Assembly (NCBI GenBank): GCA_026709415.1
Contig: JAPOSZ010000010.1
Location: forward strand, 1 to 42,115
Reading direction: 5' to 3'
From: Flavobacteriaceae bacterium
Lineage (GTDB): Bacteria; Bacteroidota; Bacteroidia; Flavobacteriales; Flavobacteriaceae
DNA length: 42,115 nucleotides
Of the stretch, positions 10,535-18,411 are shown in pieces. The notes under the pieces were generated by a model. That model was not told the origin of the DNA, did not search any database, and was given only the letters and a program-made list of their open reading frames with translations. Positions within the stretch are counted from its first letter, which is position 1, and each line of letters begins with the position of its first letter. Position numbers and translations under genes: made by a program.

Positions 10535-11809
10535 ATGAAAGACTTATTTGAAAAAAGGATAAAAAATATGGGTCCACTTGGAATGTACAAAGACATAGCG
10601 GAAGGGTTTTTTATTTTCCCCAAATTAACTGGCCAAGTAGGAAATCGGATGCATTTTAATGGAAGAGAGGTCATCACTTGGAGTGTTAATAATTATTTGG
10701 GATTGGCTAACCATCCTGAGGTTCGAAAAGCTGATGCAGATGCTGCTAAAAAATATGGATCCGCTTATCCGATGGGAGCTAGAATGATGTCAGGACAAAC
10801 CGAATTACATGAAAAACTTGAACAACAGTTAGCTGACTTTGTTGAAAAAGAAGCGGCTTATTTGCTCAATTTTGGTTACCAAGGCGTGATTTCAATCATT
10901 GATGCTTTGGTTGACAAAGATGATGTGATCGTATATGATGTGGATAGTCATGCGTGTATTGTCGATGGGGTTCGATTGCATCCAGGAAAAAGATTTGCTT
11001 TTCGACATAATAACCCTGAAAGTTTAGAAATAAACCTTCAAAGGGCAACCAAAGTTTCCAAGCAAACTGGAGGTGGCATCTTAGTGATATCTGAAGGCGT
11101 CTTTGGGATGCGCGGAACGCAGGGAATTATTAAAGAAATCGTGGCATTAAAGGAGAAATTTAACTTTAGATTTTTTGTCGATGATGCTCATGGATTTGGT
11201 GTATTAGGAAAAAATGGGATGGGAACCGGTTCTGAACAAAGGGTTCAAAATAACATTGATCTTTATTTTTCAACGTTTGCCAAGGCAATGGCGGCTACAG
11301 GTGCGTTTGTTGCCGGAGATAAAAACATAATCGATTATTTACGATACAATATGAGATCTCAAATCTTCGCCAAATCATTGCAAATGGTTTTAGTAGAAGG
11401 TGCTATGAAGAGATTGGAGCTTTTGAGTAAAGACGATGATTTGAGAAATCGACTGTGGGTTAATGTTCATTCATTACAGAATGGTTTAAAAAAACATGGC
11501 TTTGATATCGGAACTACAGCGAGTTGTATTACACCGGTTTTCTTGAGTGGCTCTTTGGTCGAGGTGGTTCTTTTAACAAAAGAATTAAGAGAAGAATACG
11601 GAATTTTTTGTTCAATGGTCATTTACCCTGTAGTACCAAAGGATATGGTATTACTCCGATTAATTCCTACAGCGGTTCACTCGCAACAAGATATCGATAT
11701 GACAATACAAGCTTTTGTTGATGTCCGTGCTAAGCTCAACGCTGGAGGATATAAAAAAAGTTTGAGTCACTTACTTCAGCGATTGCAAGCCGTAAATTCA
11801 CCGAGATAA
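10535..11809 (+). CDS. Alpha-oxoamine synthase, probable cysteate fatty acyltransferase
   Basis: A fold-type I PLP enzyme of the serine palmitoyltransferase / 2-amino-3-ketobutyrate CoA ligase / 8-amino-7-oxononanoate synthase group, 424 residues. Visible residues are the PLP-stacking His139 in 'DSHACIVDG', Asp216 and His219 in 'FVDDAHGFG', and Schiff-base Lys250 in 'STFAKAMAATG'. The enzyme condenses an amino acid with an acyl thioester with loss of CO2. Its neighbour 36 bp upstream is the cysteine-synthase-like enzyme, so the substrate is inferred to be cysteate and the product 3-ketocapnine, precursor of the sulfonolipids needed for gliding and outer-membrane function in flavobacteria. Serine palmitoyltransferase (sphingolipid synthesis) is the main alternative. 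Confidence 0.82.
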   Translation: MKDLFEKRIKNMGPLGMYKDIAEGFFIFPKLTGQVGNRMHFNGREVITWSVNNYLGLANHPEVRKADADAAKKYGSAYPMGARMMSGQTELHEKLEQQLADFVEKEAAYLLNFGYQGVISIIDALVDKDDVIVYDVDSHACIVDGVRLHPGKRFAFRHNNPESLEINLQRATKVSKQTGGGILVISEGVFGMRGTQGIIKEIVALKEKFNFRFFVDDAHGFGVLGKNGMGTGSEQRVQNNIDLYFSTFAKAMAATGAFVAGDKNIIDYLRYNMRSQIFAKSLQMVLVEGAMKRLELLSKDDDLRNRLWVNVHSLQNGLKKHGFDIGTTASCITPVFLSGSLVEVVLLTKELREEYGIFCSMVIYPVVPKDMVLLRLIPTAVHSQQDIDMTIQAFVDVRAKLNAGGYKKSLSHLLQRLQAVNSPR

Positions 11810-11995
11810 GTCTTCAAAATGGTTATTTGGATTGAGGATAATCCTGTTGCCTTGGATAGTTGAACAGGGCAACCAATATTCTCGAAAATCAATAAAAGTC
11901 ATGCTCCCATCGGTTATTGCTTTCTACCAATCGTTCGAATGGGGTTGTTTTTAGTTGTGCCATTGACAAGTTAGTGTGTGATTCTCCATAAAACA

Positions 11996-12871
11996 TTATA
12001 GACTGATATTGTTTTCAAGGGTTTGTTTTCTATAGTCTAAAGGAACAATCCCTTTGGTTTTTTTGAATTGTCTACTGAAATGAGAAATATTTTCATAACC
12101 ACATTCATATCCAACCTGTGTGATGTTTAGATTATTTTCTAATATCAATTTACAAGCATAACCGATCCTAATCTCCCGAATGAAATCAAAATAGGTCTTT
12201 CCGGTACTCTTTTTAAAAAATCGACAAAATGAGGATTTACTCATGTGTATTAGCTCTGAAACTTCTTTCAAGCATATCTTATTTCTAAAATTAGTCATGG
12301 CATACTCAATGGTCACGTTGATTTTTTTAGCGTTCTTTTTATTGAAGAAATTGACAAAACCTTCACTGGATAGTTTTTTTATGTTTTTGATTTTTGACAA
12401 ATTATCTAAAACATTAAGTAGGCCCAATATTCGATTGAACTCCTTATGTTCAATTAAATCAATGATTTTATTAATTAAAGGAGATCGTTCATCAATTGTA
12501 AAAGCCGTGCCAAATCTTGAGTTATCTAAAAGACGTTTTATCCTTGTTGCTTCGGGACAGTTGAAAATCTTATCCCCCAAAAAACTTTCCGTGAAGTGAA
12601 TCACACATGCAAAAGATTCTTCAGAAAATGGGCAATCGGTTTCAAATTCTTTCCAAAAATGCGGTAAATTCGGTCCAACCAGAACGAGTTCTCGATTATC
12701 AAAATTGGAAATATTATCACCCATATACCTTGTCCCTTTACTGTTCATGATTAAGATTAACTCGTATTCGGGATGATAGTGCCACGGGGTTTCAAAAGCG
12801 GGAGGAGTTTCAAGTGAAGAGGAATAAGTCAAAGATTCAGAAAGCGTAATTTTTTTGTATACAGGCTTCAT
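11996..12871 (-). CDS. AraC-family transcriptional regulator
   Basis: 291 residues. The N-terminal 150 residues contain a cupin-type ligand domain ('PWHYHPEYELILI...GPNLPHFW'). The C-terminal ~100 residues hold two helix-turn-helix motifs, including 'ISHFSRQFKKTKGIVPLDYRK', the AraC signature. Such proteins usually activate a neighbouring sugar operon when the sugar or a derivative binds the cupin. It diverges from the SDR-lactonase-dehydratase operon, and the shared 120-bp interval carries five TGTCA-type repeats. The ATG at 12871 is preferred to the TTG at 12889, which would overlap the first repeat. Confidence 0.9.
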   Translation of the reverse strand: MKPVYKKITLSESLTYSSSLETPPAFETPWHYHPEYELILIMNSKGTRYMGDNISNFDNRELVLVGPNLPHFWKEFETDCPFSEESFACVIHFTESFLGDKIFNCPEATRIKRLLDNSRFGTAFTIDERSPLINKIIDLIEHKEFNRILGLLNVLDNLSKIKNIKKLSSEGFVNFFNKKNAKKINVTIEYAMTNFRNKICLKEVSELIHMSKSSFCRFFKKSTGKTYFDFIREIRIGYACKLILENNLNITQVGYECGYENISHFSRQFKKTKGIVPLDYRKQTLENNISL

Positions 12872-12883
12872 ATTAGCACATTC

Positions 12884-12983
12884 TGTCAATTATGTCACTA
12901 TAATTGTCAATAAAGTACCAAGATAAGTAAATATCGTAATGAATTATCCTATGGACGAAACTTACATTTGTCAACTTGTCAAT
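12884..12983. promoter_or_regulatory. Five TGTCA(A/C) direct repeats, candidate AraC-regulator operators
   Basis: TGTCAAT at 12884, TGTCACT at 12893, TGTCAAT at 12905, TGTCAAC at 12969 and TGTCAAT at 12977, all on the same strand. Three form an upstream cluster with 9- and 12-bp spacing. Two more, 8 bp apart, overlap the end of the candidate -7 box and the transcription start. Direct repeats are the usual AraC-family operator form, and distal plus proximal clusters suggest looping or activation from the upstream site. Confidence 0.55.
12963..12970 (+). promoter_or_regulatory. -7 element of the sugar-oxidation operon (TACATTTG)
   Basis: TACATTTG fits TAnnTTTG and lies 22 bp before the SDR start codon. 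No -33 TTG is seen at normal spacing, as expected for an activator-dependent promoter. Confidence 0.5.
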
Positions 12984-12991
12984 TCGTTTTT

Positions 12992-13759
12992 ATGACTATT
13001 TCATTCCAAAATAAGGTTGTCATAGTTACTGGTGGTACTTCAGGGATAGGGAAAGCTTCTAGCCTTCAGTTTTTAGAGTCCAAAGCTAAGGTTGTCGTAT
13101 TGGGAAGAAAAAAAGAAAAAATAAAAAATGAATTATCTCAATATAAGGGGCGATTATATTTTTACGCATGTGATCTTGCTAGCCATCAAGAAATAAAATC
13201 AATTTTTCAAGAAATTGGCGAGAAATTCAAAACCATAGATGTATTGGTGAACAATGCAGGAATCCAGACTTATGGCAATGTGTTGGATACGGACGAAGAG
13301 CTATGGGATAGAACATTGAATATCAATCTAAAAAGTATCTACTTATGCTCAAAGTATGTTTTACCATTGATGAACGATTCGTTTAATCCAGTGATTATCA
13401 ATATTGGTAGCGCTCAGGGTTTTGTTTCTCAAAAGAATGTATCGGCCTATACCACAAGTAAAGAAGCTATTCATGGTTTAACTAGATCGATAGCGATTGA
13501 TTTTGCGCCTAAAATACGGTGTTTGGCGGTTTGCCCAGGGGCGGTTTATACCCCGATGTTGGAAGCCGATATAGCTGAATTCGAAGATAGGGAATCAATC
13601 ATCGAGGAAACCAATAGGATACATCTTTTAGAAAGAATAGCTAGAGCTGATGAAATCGCAAATTTTATCACTTTTTTAGCCAGTGATAAGGCTAGTTTTG
13701 TCACCGGTCATACCTACCGAGTCGATGGAGGGATTGGATTAAAAATTGAAGGGACATAG
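12992..13759 (+). CDS. Short-chain dehydrogenase/reductase, likely sugar or sugar-acid dehydrogenase
   Basis: A classical SDR of 255 residues with a Rossmann 'TGGTSGIG' (13-20), Asp61 (adenine site), 'NNAG' (87-90), and catalytic Ser140, Tyr153 and Lys157 in correct spacing, ending 'VTGHTYRVDGGIG'. It probably oxidises an aldose at C1 or a 2-keto-3-deoxy sugar acid. The choice rests on the SMP-30 lactonase and enolase-superfamily dehydratase genes downstream. The ATG at 12992 is used because an upstream TTG would lie inside the -7 box. The stop is 9 bp before the lactonase start. Exact substrate unknown. Confidence 0.9.
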   Translation: MTISFQNKVVIVTGGTSGIGKASSLQFLESKAKVVVLGRKKEKIKNELSQYKGRLYFYACDLASHQEIKSIFQEIGEKFKTIDVLVNNAGIQTYGNVLDTDEELWDRTLNINLKSIYLCSKYVLPLMNDSFNPVIINIGSAQGFVSQKNVSAYTTSKEAIHGLTRSIAIDFAPKIRCLAVCPGAVYTPMLEADIAEFEDRESIIEETNRIHLLERIARADEIANFITFLASDKASFVTGHTYRVDGGIGLKIEGT

Positions 13760-13768
13760 CATAGCAAC

Positions 13769-14680
13769 ATGAATACACCTGAGGTTATTTGTCATCAACG
13801 TTTTATTTGTGGGGAAGGACCGATTTGGAATCCAAAAAAACAAGAAGTCTATTGGACCGATAGCGATGATAAAAACATCTATTGCTACTGCGAAAAAACA
13901 CAAAATTGGAAAGGGTTGTATCATCATTTTAATGCAAGTTCTCTAGCATTACATGAGGATGGAGGCTTTGTTTATGGGTGTCAAAATGGATTTTACCATA
14001 TTAATAGCCAAAAAAAACAGACTCCTATTGCGGAGTCTTTTGAAGGCCATCCAATTTTAAACATCAACGATATTATTATTGATTCTGTTGGAAGAATATA
14101 TGGTGGGCAGGAATGTTATCAACCAGATCAAGAGTATACGACGGGGTTTTTGTATAGAATAGATATTGACGGAACCATAGCTATCATTGAAGAAGGATTA
14201 CATCTATCAAACGGCATGGGATTTAGCCCAGATTCAACTTCATTTTACTTAGTGGACACGATTGCTAGAAATATTTATGTTTATGATTTTGATATAAAAA
14301 CAGGTAACATTTCAAACAAGCGAATTTTTGCGACTTTGGATTCCAATGATGGGCTACCGGATGGGATGACAGTCGATTTAGACGGTTATGTATGGGTTGC
14401 TAGATTTTTAGGTTCTGGCATCACAAGATATACACCCAACGGAGATATCGACCGCAAGATAGAATTACCTTTTGCTCAACCGACCTCTTTGACTTTTGGT
14501 GGCATAAATTTTGATCACTTATATATCACTTCAGCGAGTTTCTACTGGGAAACAGAGTTGGCTCCCTTAGGGCATGATTTTAAAAGCCATCGGGGAGGTG
14601 AATTATACAGAATGAGATTGGGTATTCAAGGCAAACCAGAATTTTCTGCCAAAACAACAATTAAAGTAAACGAATCATAA
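13769..14680 (+). CDS. SMP-30/gluconolactonase-family sugar lactonase
   Basis: A 303-residue six-bladed propeller of the SMP-30/LRE family. Likely metal ligands are Glu in the N-terminal 'CGEGPIWNP', Asn in 'LSNGMGFSPD' and Asp in 'LPDGMTVD', all present. These enzymes open aldonolactones made by sugar dehydrogenases, which fits the SDR before it and the dehydratase after it. There is no signal peptide, so it is cytoplasmic. Its TAA overlaps the ATG of the next gene by one base, showing tight translational coupling. Confidence 0.9.
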   Translation: MNTPEVICHQRFICGEGPIWNPKKQEVYWTDSDDKNIYCYCEKTQNWKGLYHHFNASSLALHEDGGFVYGCQNGFYHINSQKKQTPIAESFEGHPILNINDIIIDSVGRIYGGQECYQPDQEYTTGFLYRIDIDGTIAIIEEGLHLSNGMGFSPDSTSFYLVDTIARNIYVYDFDIKTGNISNKRIFATLDSNDGLPDGMTVDLDGYVWVARFLGSGITRYTPNGDIDRKIELPFAQPTSLTFGGINFDHLYITSASFYWETELAPLGHDFKSHRGGELYRMRLGIQGKPEFSAKTTIKVNES

Positions 14681-15864
14681 TGAAAATTACACACATCGAG
14701 TGTCACATTTTAGTGGTGCCTGATTTAAATGAAAAGGCCACTTCATCTTCTCAAGATAATATAGTTGTGAAAGTGCATACCGACGAAGGCATTACTGGAA
14801 TTGGAGAAACTGATACAGGTCCTTGGTTGGCTAAAGCTGCTATTGAGGCTCCTGGCAGTCATACAATGGCGACAGGCATGAAAGATATTTTAATTGGACA
14901 AGATCCTTTCGACACGACGGCTCTGTGGGACAAATTGTATACTTATACGGCGATGAGTGGTCGAAGGGGAGCGGTCATCTGTGCCATGGGGGCCATTGAT
15001 ATGGCCCTTTGGGATATCAAGGGAAAAGCACTGGGACTACCAGTATACAAACTTATGGGGGGTTCCAATAAGGAATTTATTGAACCTTATGCCTCACTTC
15101 AACCTCATGGTGAGACGGTTCATGAATATGGCGATTCACTAATTGAATGGACCAAAAAAGCCAAAGCTCTTGGTTTTAATGCCGCTAAACTAGAATGTAC
15201 TTTAGGTGGTCCTTACAATCATAATGGATTGAAGGGGGATGATAAAGACATGACTGGGATTATTGCCGCTTGTCGAGATGTCGTTGGTTATGACTTTAAA
15301 TTGATGGTTGATGTTCAATATTTATGGTATGATGCAAAATCAGCCCTAAGAACGATTAGAGATTGGGACAAGTTGGATTTATATTTTTTAGAAACCCCTT
15401 TGCGAATTGATAATTTGAGTGGTTATGCCACTCTTGCAAAAGAAGCCCCCATGAGAATTGCTGCTGGGGAGTGGCAAAACACAAGATTTGAGTTTTTAGA
15501 TTTGCTGGATAAAGGCATGATTGATGTGGCTCAACCTGATGTTGGTCGCGTCGGTGGTTTAACAGAAGCTCTCAGGGTATGTCATTTGGCTCAAGATAGA
15601 GGACGTTTGATTGTGCCGCATTGTTGGAAAACGGGAATTGGTATTGCTGCCTCTACTCATTTAGCAGCAGTGGCGACTAATTGTCCTTTAATCGAATACT
15701 TACCTGCTGAGTTATGTGATTCTTCGTTACGTGTCGAACTAGTCGAAAGTTCTCCACTCATTGAAAAGGGGAAAATTTGTTTACCTGAAGAACCAGGTTT
15801 AGGAATTCAACTGAACATCGATGCCGTTGAAAAATACAGTATAGACTCCCATATTTTAGTATAA
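14680..15864 (+). CDS. Enolase-superfamily sugar-acid dehydratase (mandelate racemase/muconate lactonizing type)
   Basis: 394 residues. An N-terminal capping domain precedes a TIM barrel with metal ligands Asp211 ('LMVDVQY'), Glu238 ('FLETP') and Glu264 ('AAGEW'), and a His-Asp pair formed by His314 ('VPHCWKTG') and Asp287 ('QPDVGRVGG'). This is the mandelate-racemase subgroup, mostly acid-sugar dehydratases making 2-keto-3-deoxy acids. The usual second-strand Lys-x-Lys is Lys170-Leu-Glu172 here, so one general base is replaced; this is known to vary with substrate stereochemistry. Last gene of the AraC-controlled operon; a dedicated aldolase or 2-keto-3-deoxy kinase is not present nearby. 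Confidence 0.88.
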   Translation: MKITHIECHILVVPDLNEKATSSSQDNIVVKVHTDEGITGIGETDTGPWLAKAAIEAPGSHTMATGMKDILIGQDPFDTTALWDKLYTYTAMSGRRGAVICAMGAIDMALWDIKGKALGLPVYKLMGGSNKEFIEPYASLQPHGETVHEYGDSLIEWTKKAKALGFNAAKLECTLGGPYNHNGLKGDDKDMTGIIAACRDVVGYDFKLMVDVQYLWYDAKSALRTIRDWDKLDLYFLETPLRIDNLSGYATLAKEAPMRIAAGEWQNTRFEFLDLLDKGMIDVAQPDVGRVGGLTEALRVCHLAQDRGRLIVPHCWKTGIGIAASTHLAAVATNCPLIEYLPAELCDSSLRVELVESSPLIEKGKICLPEEPGLGIQLNIDAVEKYSIDSHILV

Positions 15865-16223
15865 AGGCCAGTCATTTTTCAAGCAAAAGCCTCTAAGTCA
15901 TAATCGCCAGGCACGACAACGCTTTCTGTTTTCCCTTTTAACCCCTTGATTTTCTTTGTTCTTTGATAGGATTAATCCAATAAAAGGGTATTCCTAATAC
16001 GAATTTGCAACAAATCTAATTCTGAATTGACCAAAAAGAAAAGCACGAAGCACACTCACAATTCTTGTGTTTCATTCAAAGACCAACCAGGGACGATCAT
16101 TAAGAAGATATCTCTAGCTCATTTGAAGTCTTCTATTCAAAAATCTACCCCTCCCCCAATAGAACACGGATTCCATGTTTGGTCTGAAATGAAACTGATG
16201 AAAACGAAATTAAATAGGGAACT
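15865..16223. other. Intergenic region with a possible gene-tail remnant
   Basis: No complete gene. On the minus strand an open stretch of about 30 codons ends with a TGA at 15881-15879 and reads like a protein C-terminus (…ESVVVPGDYDLEAFA), but it has no start codon. It may be the tail of a deleted gene. A plus-strand frame at 16027-16299 overlaps the bactofilin 3' end and looks spurious. Confidence 0.4.
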
Positions 16224-16631
16224 TTATTTATTGATCACTAAATTCTTTTTCGATGTTTCTACTTTAGGCGTTGCAAAATTAGTTTTAATTTTAGCTTGAA
16301 TTTTAGCTCCTTTTTGGATTTCTAAATTTTTTGAAACCAAATCACCTTTGACCTGACCTTTTTCTCCAATTGATAGATTTTCATCGACTTTCAAATTACC
16401 AGATAAAACCCCATAAATAATGGCATTTTGTGCTGTTACTGTTCCATCGATTTCTCCAGTTTTTCCTAATACCAAAGTACCTTTAACATCTAATGTTCCT
16501 TTAAAGTTTCCATCAATTCGAATATCACATCCACATTCGATAGAACCCTCAAATTTTGTTTTTTGATCGATTATATTGATCTCAATACTTTTACCGACAT
16601 CTTTTAATCCTTTCCCTCCGAGTTTTGTCAT
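16224..16631 (-). CDS. Bactofilin (polymer-forming cytoskeletal protein)
   Basis: 135 residues. The central ~100 residues are a right-handed beta-helix of short repeats with regular Gly and hydrophobic positions ('ECGCDIRIDGNFKGTLDVKGTLVLGKTGEIDG'), the DUF583/bactofilin fold. The N- and C-terminal tails are short and charged, as usual. Bactofilins polymerise without nucleotide and scaffold cell-envelope or shape-related proteins at the membrane. The gene stands alone, divergent from the DUF2911 gene, with no peptidase or peptidoglycan-hydrolase partner beside it. Confidence 0.9.
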   Translation of the reverse strand: MTKLGGKGLKDVGKSIEINIIDQKTKFEGSIECGCDIRIDGNFKGTLDVKGTLVLGKTGEIDGTVTAQNAIIYGVLSGNLKVDENLSIGEKGQVKGDLVSKNLEIQKGAKIQAKIKTNFATPKVETSKKNLVINK

Positions 16632-16839
16632 ATTATTAAAACTTTATGAAAGTATAAACTTAAAAAATTTTACTAATCTTTCGCATACATGAAAATATGA
16701 CATTCAATCACAATTTCAACCAGTTAATCTGAACTTCAAAATTAATTAGACTTCAGCGAAATATTAAAACTTGATGGGACACTAAAACTTAAAATTACTG
16801 CCAATGAAGTCAATAGTTATTTCAAAAAGATGATTATCG

Positions 16840-16847
16840 TATTTTTG
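16840..16847 (+). promoter_or_regulatory. Candidate -7 element for the DUF2911 gene (TATTTTTG)
   Basis: TATTTTTG fits TAnnTTTG, 15 bp before the ATG at 16863. No clear -33 element. Its position favours the 16863 start over an upstream in-frame ATG at 16830. Confidence 0.35.
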
Positions 16848-16862
16848 AAGCAAATTTTAATC

Positions 16863-17399
16863 ATGAAAACCACCTTTTTTACGCTTTTACTGACAATATG
16901 CCTTGCATTCAATGTTCAAGGTCAAAATTTCAATGATTTAGATGTTAGCCCTATGGATACGGCTTCGTTTCCGACTAGTTATAGAAATTCAGATAAATCC
17001 ATTAGAGTTATATATAGTCGACCTCAATTAAAAGGAAGAGAATTAAGTGCCTTAACTCCGGAAGGCAAGGTATGGAGAACTGGAGCCAATGAGGCAACCG
17101 AAATCACACTTTATGAAGATTTTTCTTTGGGTGAAACAGAAGTTAAAGCAGGAACCTATACGCTTTATACGATTCCTGGTGAAGAATCTTGGACCGTCAT
17201 CATTAATTCAGCCACAAATGTATGGGGAGCTTATGGCTACAATAAAGATTTGGATGTGGCTCGAGTTGATGTTCCGGTCCAAAAATTAAAAAGCCCAGTT
17301 GAAGTTCTTTCAATGGTTTTTCAGGAAGCAGATAAAGGAGCACATCTTCATATCGCTTGGGGACATGTGCATATTGCGGTTCCATTTACAAAATCATAG
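16863..17399 (+). CDS. Exported DUF2911 protein
   Basis: 178 residues starting at 16863 with a signal peptide (MKTTFFTLLLTICLAFNVQG-Q). The mature part matches DUF2911, common in Bacteroidota: 'IRVIYSRPQLKGRELS', 'GKVWRTGANEATEITLYEDF', 'AGTYTLYTIPGEESWTVIIN' and the closing 'HLHIAWGHVHIAVP'. It is probably a periplasmic or secreted beta-rich protein; its molecular role is not established. A hairpin follows 12 bp after the stop, so it is likely a single-gene unit. Confidence 0.88.
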   Translation: MKTTFFTLLLTICLAFNVQGQNFNDLDVSPMDTASFPTSYRNSDKSIRVIYSRPQLKGRELSALTPEGKVWRTGANEATEITLYEDFSLGETEVKAGTYTLYTIPGEESWTVIINSATNVWGAYGYNKDLDVARVDVPVQKLKSPVEVLSMVFQEADKGAHLHIAWGHVHIAVPFTKS

Positions 17400-17410
17400 T
17401 TGACTTGTCG

Positions 17411-17433
17411 ACTCAAACTTTTTCAGTTTGAGT
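17411..17433 (+). terminator. Hairpin after the DUF2911 gene
   Basis: ACTCAAAC (17411-17418) pairs with GTTTGAGT (17426-17433) around a 7-nt loop, 12 bp after the stop codon. No U-tract follows directly, so the terminator assignment is moderate. Confidence 0.5.
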
Positions 17434-17613
17434 TAGAAAAAAGATTCTTATGGGACCATATTGAAATACTGAATGGGTCAATCGATGGTCTGTTTCAATT
17501 CATCGATGGTCTTAATGCCTCGAACAATAATTTTATTAGTTGACTTTAGTTATTACAAAATACGTTTCAGATTTATAGACTACAAAAATCTATAGTTTTG
17601 AAATGATGCTAGG

Positions 17614-18294
17614 TTATTCCAATATTCGATTGAGCTTTTGGGTCAATAACCTTTCCATGACTTCATAACCCTGGGCCGTTGGATGCACACCATCATGGGC
17701 ATATTCCGATTTCATGCCGTTGTTCCCATCTGTTAAGTAAGAAAAATAATCTAGATATTCAAAACCGTTTGTTTCGGCATATTGTTTTATCATTTGATTC
17801 AGTATTGGAATTTTAATGTTTGGTTTCTTATCTGGACGCCAAGGAAATGCACTAGCGGGAAGAATTGAGCAGAGTACCACTTTAATTCCATTGGCATGAG
17901 AAAGTTCACTCATTGATTTTAAGTTGTCCAAAGTCATTTCGATGGTCATAGGACCAGTGTTTCCTGCGATATCATTTGTGCCAGCTAGAATAACCACAAC
18001 TTTCGGTTGTAAATTGATGACATCTCTCCGAAATCGAACAAGCATTTGAGGCGTGGTTTGTCCACTGATACCACGATTGATGTAGGGTTTGTTTTTAAAA
18101 AATTCTGGTCGAGCTTCTAACCATCCGATGGTAATCGAATTTCCCATAAAGACCACTCGATTTTCATTTGATGGAGATGGTGAAAGGGCTTCATTATGGG
18201 CTTTAAAATGATTCAGAGCCGCCCAGTCTTGTGCATTCATAAATTGAGAAGAGATATAGAAAAATAAAAGGATAAAAAGTCGAAAAAACATCAT
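17614..18294 (-). CDS. Exported SGNH/GDSL-family esterase or lipase
   Basis: 226 residues with a signal peptide ending near 'FMNA-Q' at residue 21. All four SGNH blocks are visible: Ser53 in 'FMGNSITIGW', Gly75 in 'INRGISGQTT', Asn107 in 'LAGTNDIAG', and Asp201-x-x-His204 in 'DGVHPTAQGY'. These give a complete catalytic triad, so it is an active GDSL_2-type hydrolase, probably a periplasmic carbohydrate or acyl esterase. It diverges from the first susC, so its substrate could be a glycan imported by that system. Convergent with the DUF2911 gene. Confidence 0.9.
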   Translation of the reverse strand: MMFFRLFILLFFYISSQFMNAQDWAALNHFKAHNEALSPSPSNENRVVFMGNSITIGWLEARPEFFKNKPYINRGISGQTTPQMLVRFRRDVINLQPKVVVILAGTNDIAGNTGPMTIEMTLDNLKSMSELSHANGIKVVLCSILPASAFPWRPDKKPNIKIPILNQMIKQYAETNGFEYLDYFSYLTDGNNGMKSEYAHDGVHPTAQGYEVMERLLTQKLNRILE

Positions 18295-18411
18295 TTTTTA
18301 AAAATTTATTCGTATAGTTTTTGTAAAAATTCTGAAAATTAACAGATTCATAAAATAATTTGTCTATTTTAGCTGAGTTCTTAAAAAAAATTAATAAATA
18401 CTTAGTGTATT

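Noticed and set aside
11843-11873. Possible hairpin after the acyltransferase gene (GTTGCC with GGCAAC)
   Set aside because: A competing pairing (CCTGTT with AACAGG) exists, the loop is long and no T-tract follows, so it is not called as a terminator.
16027-16299. Plus-strand 90-residue frame
   Set aside because: Overlaps the 3' end of the bactofilin gene on the other strand and has low-complexity, unrecognised sequence.
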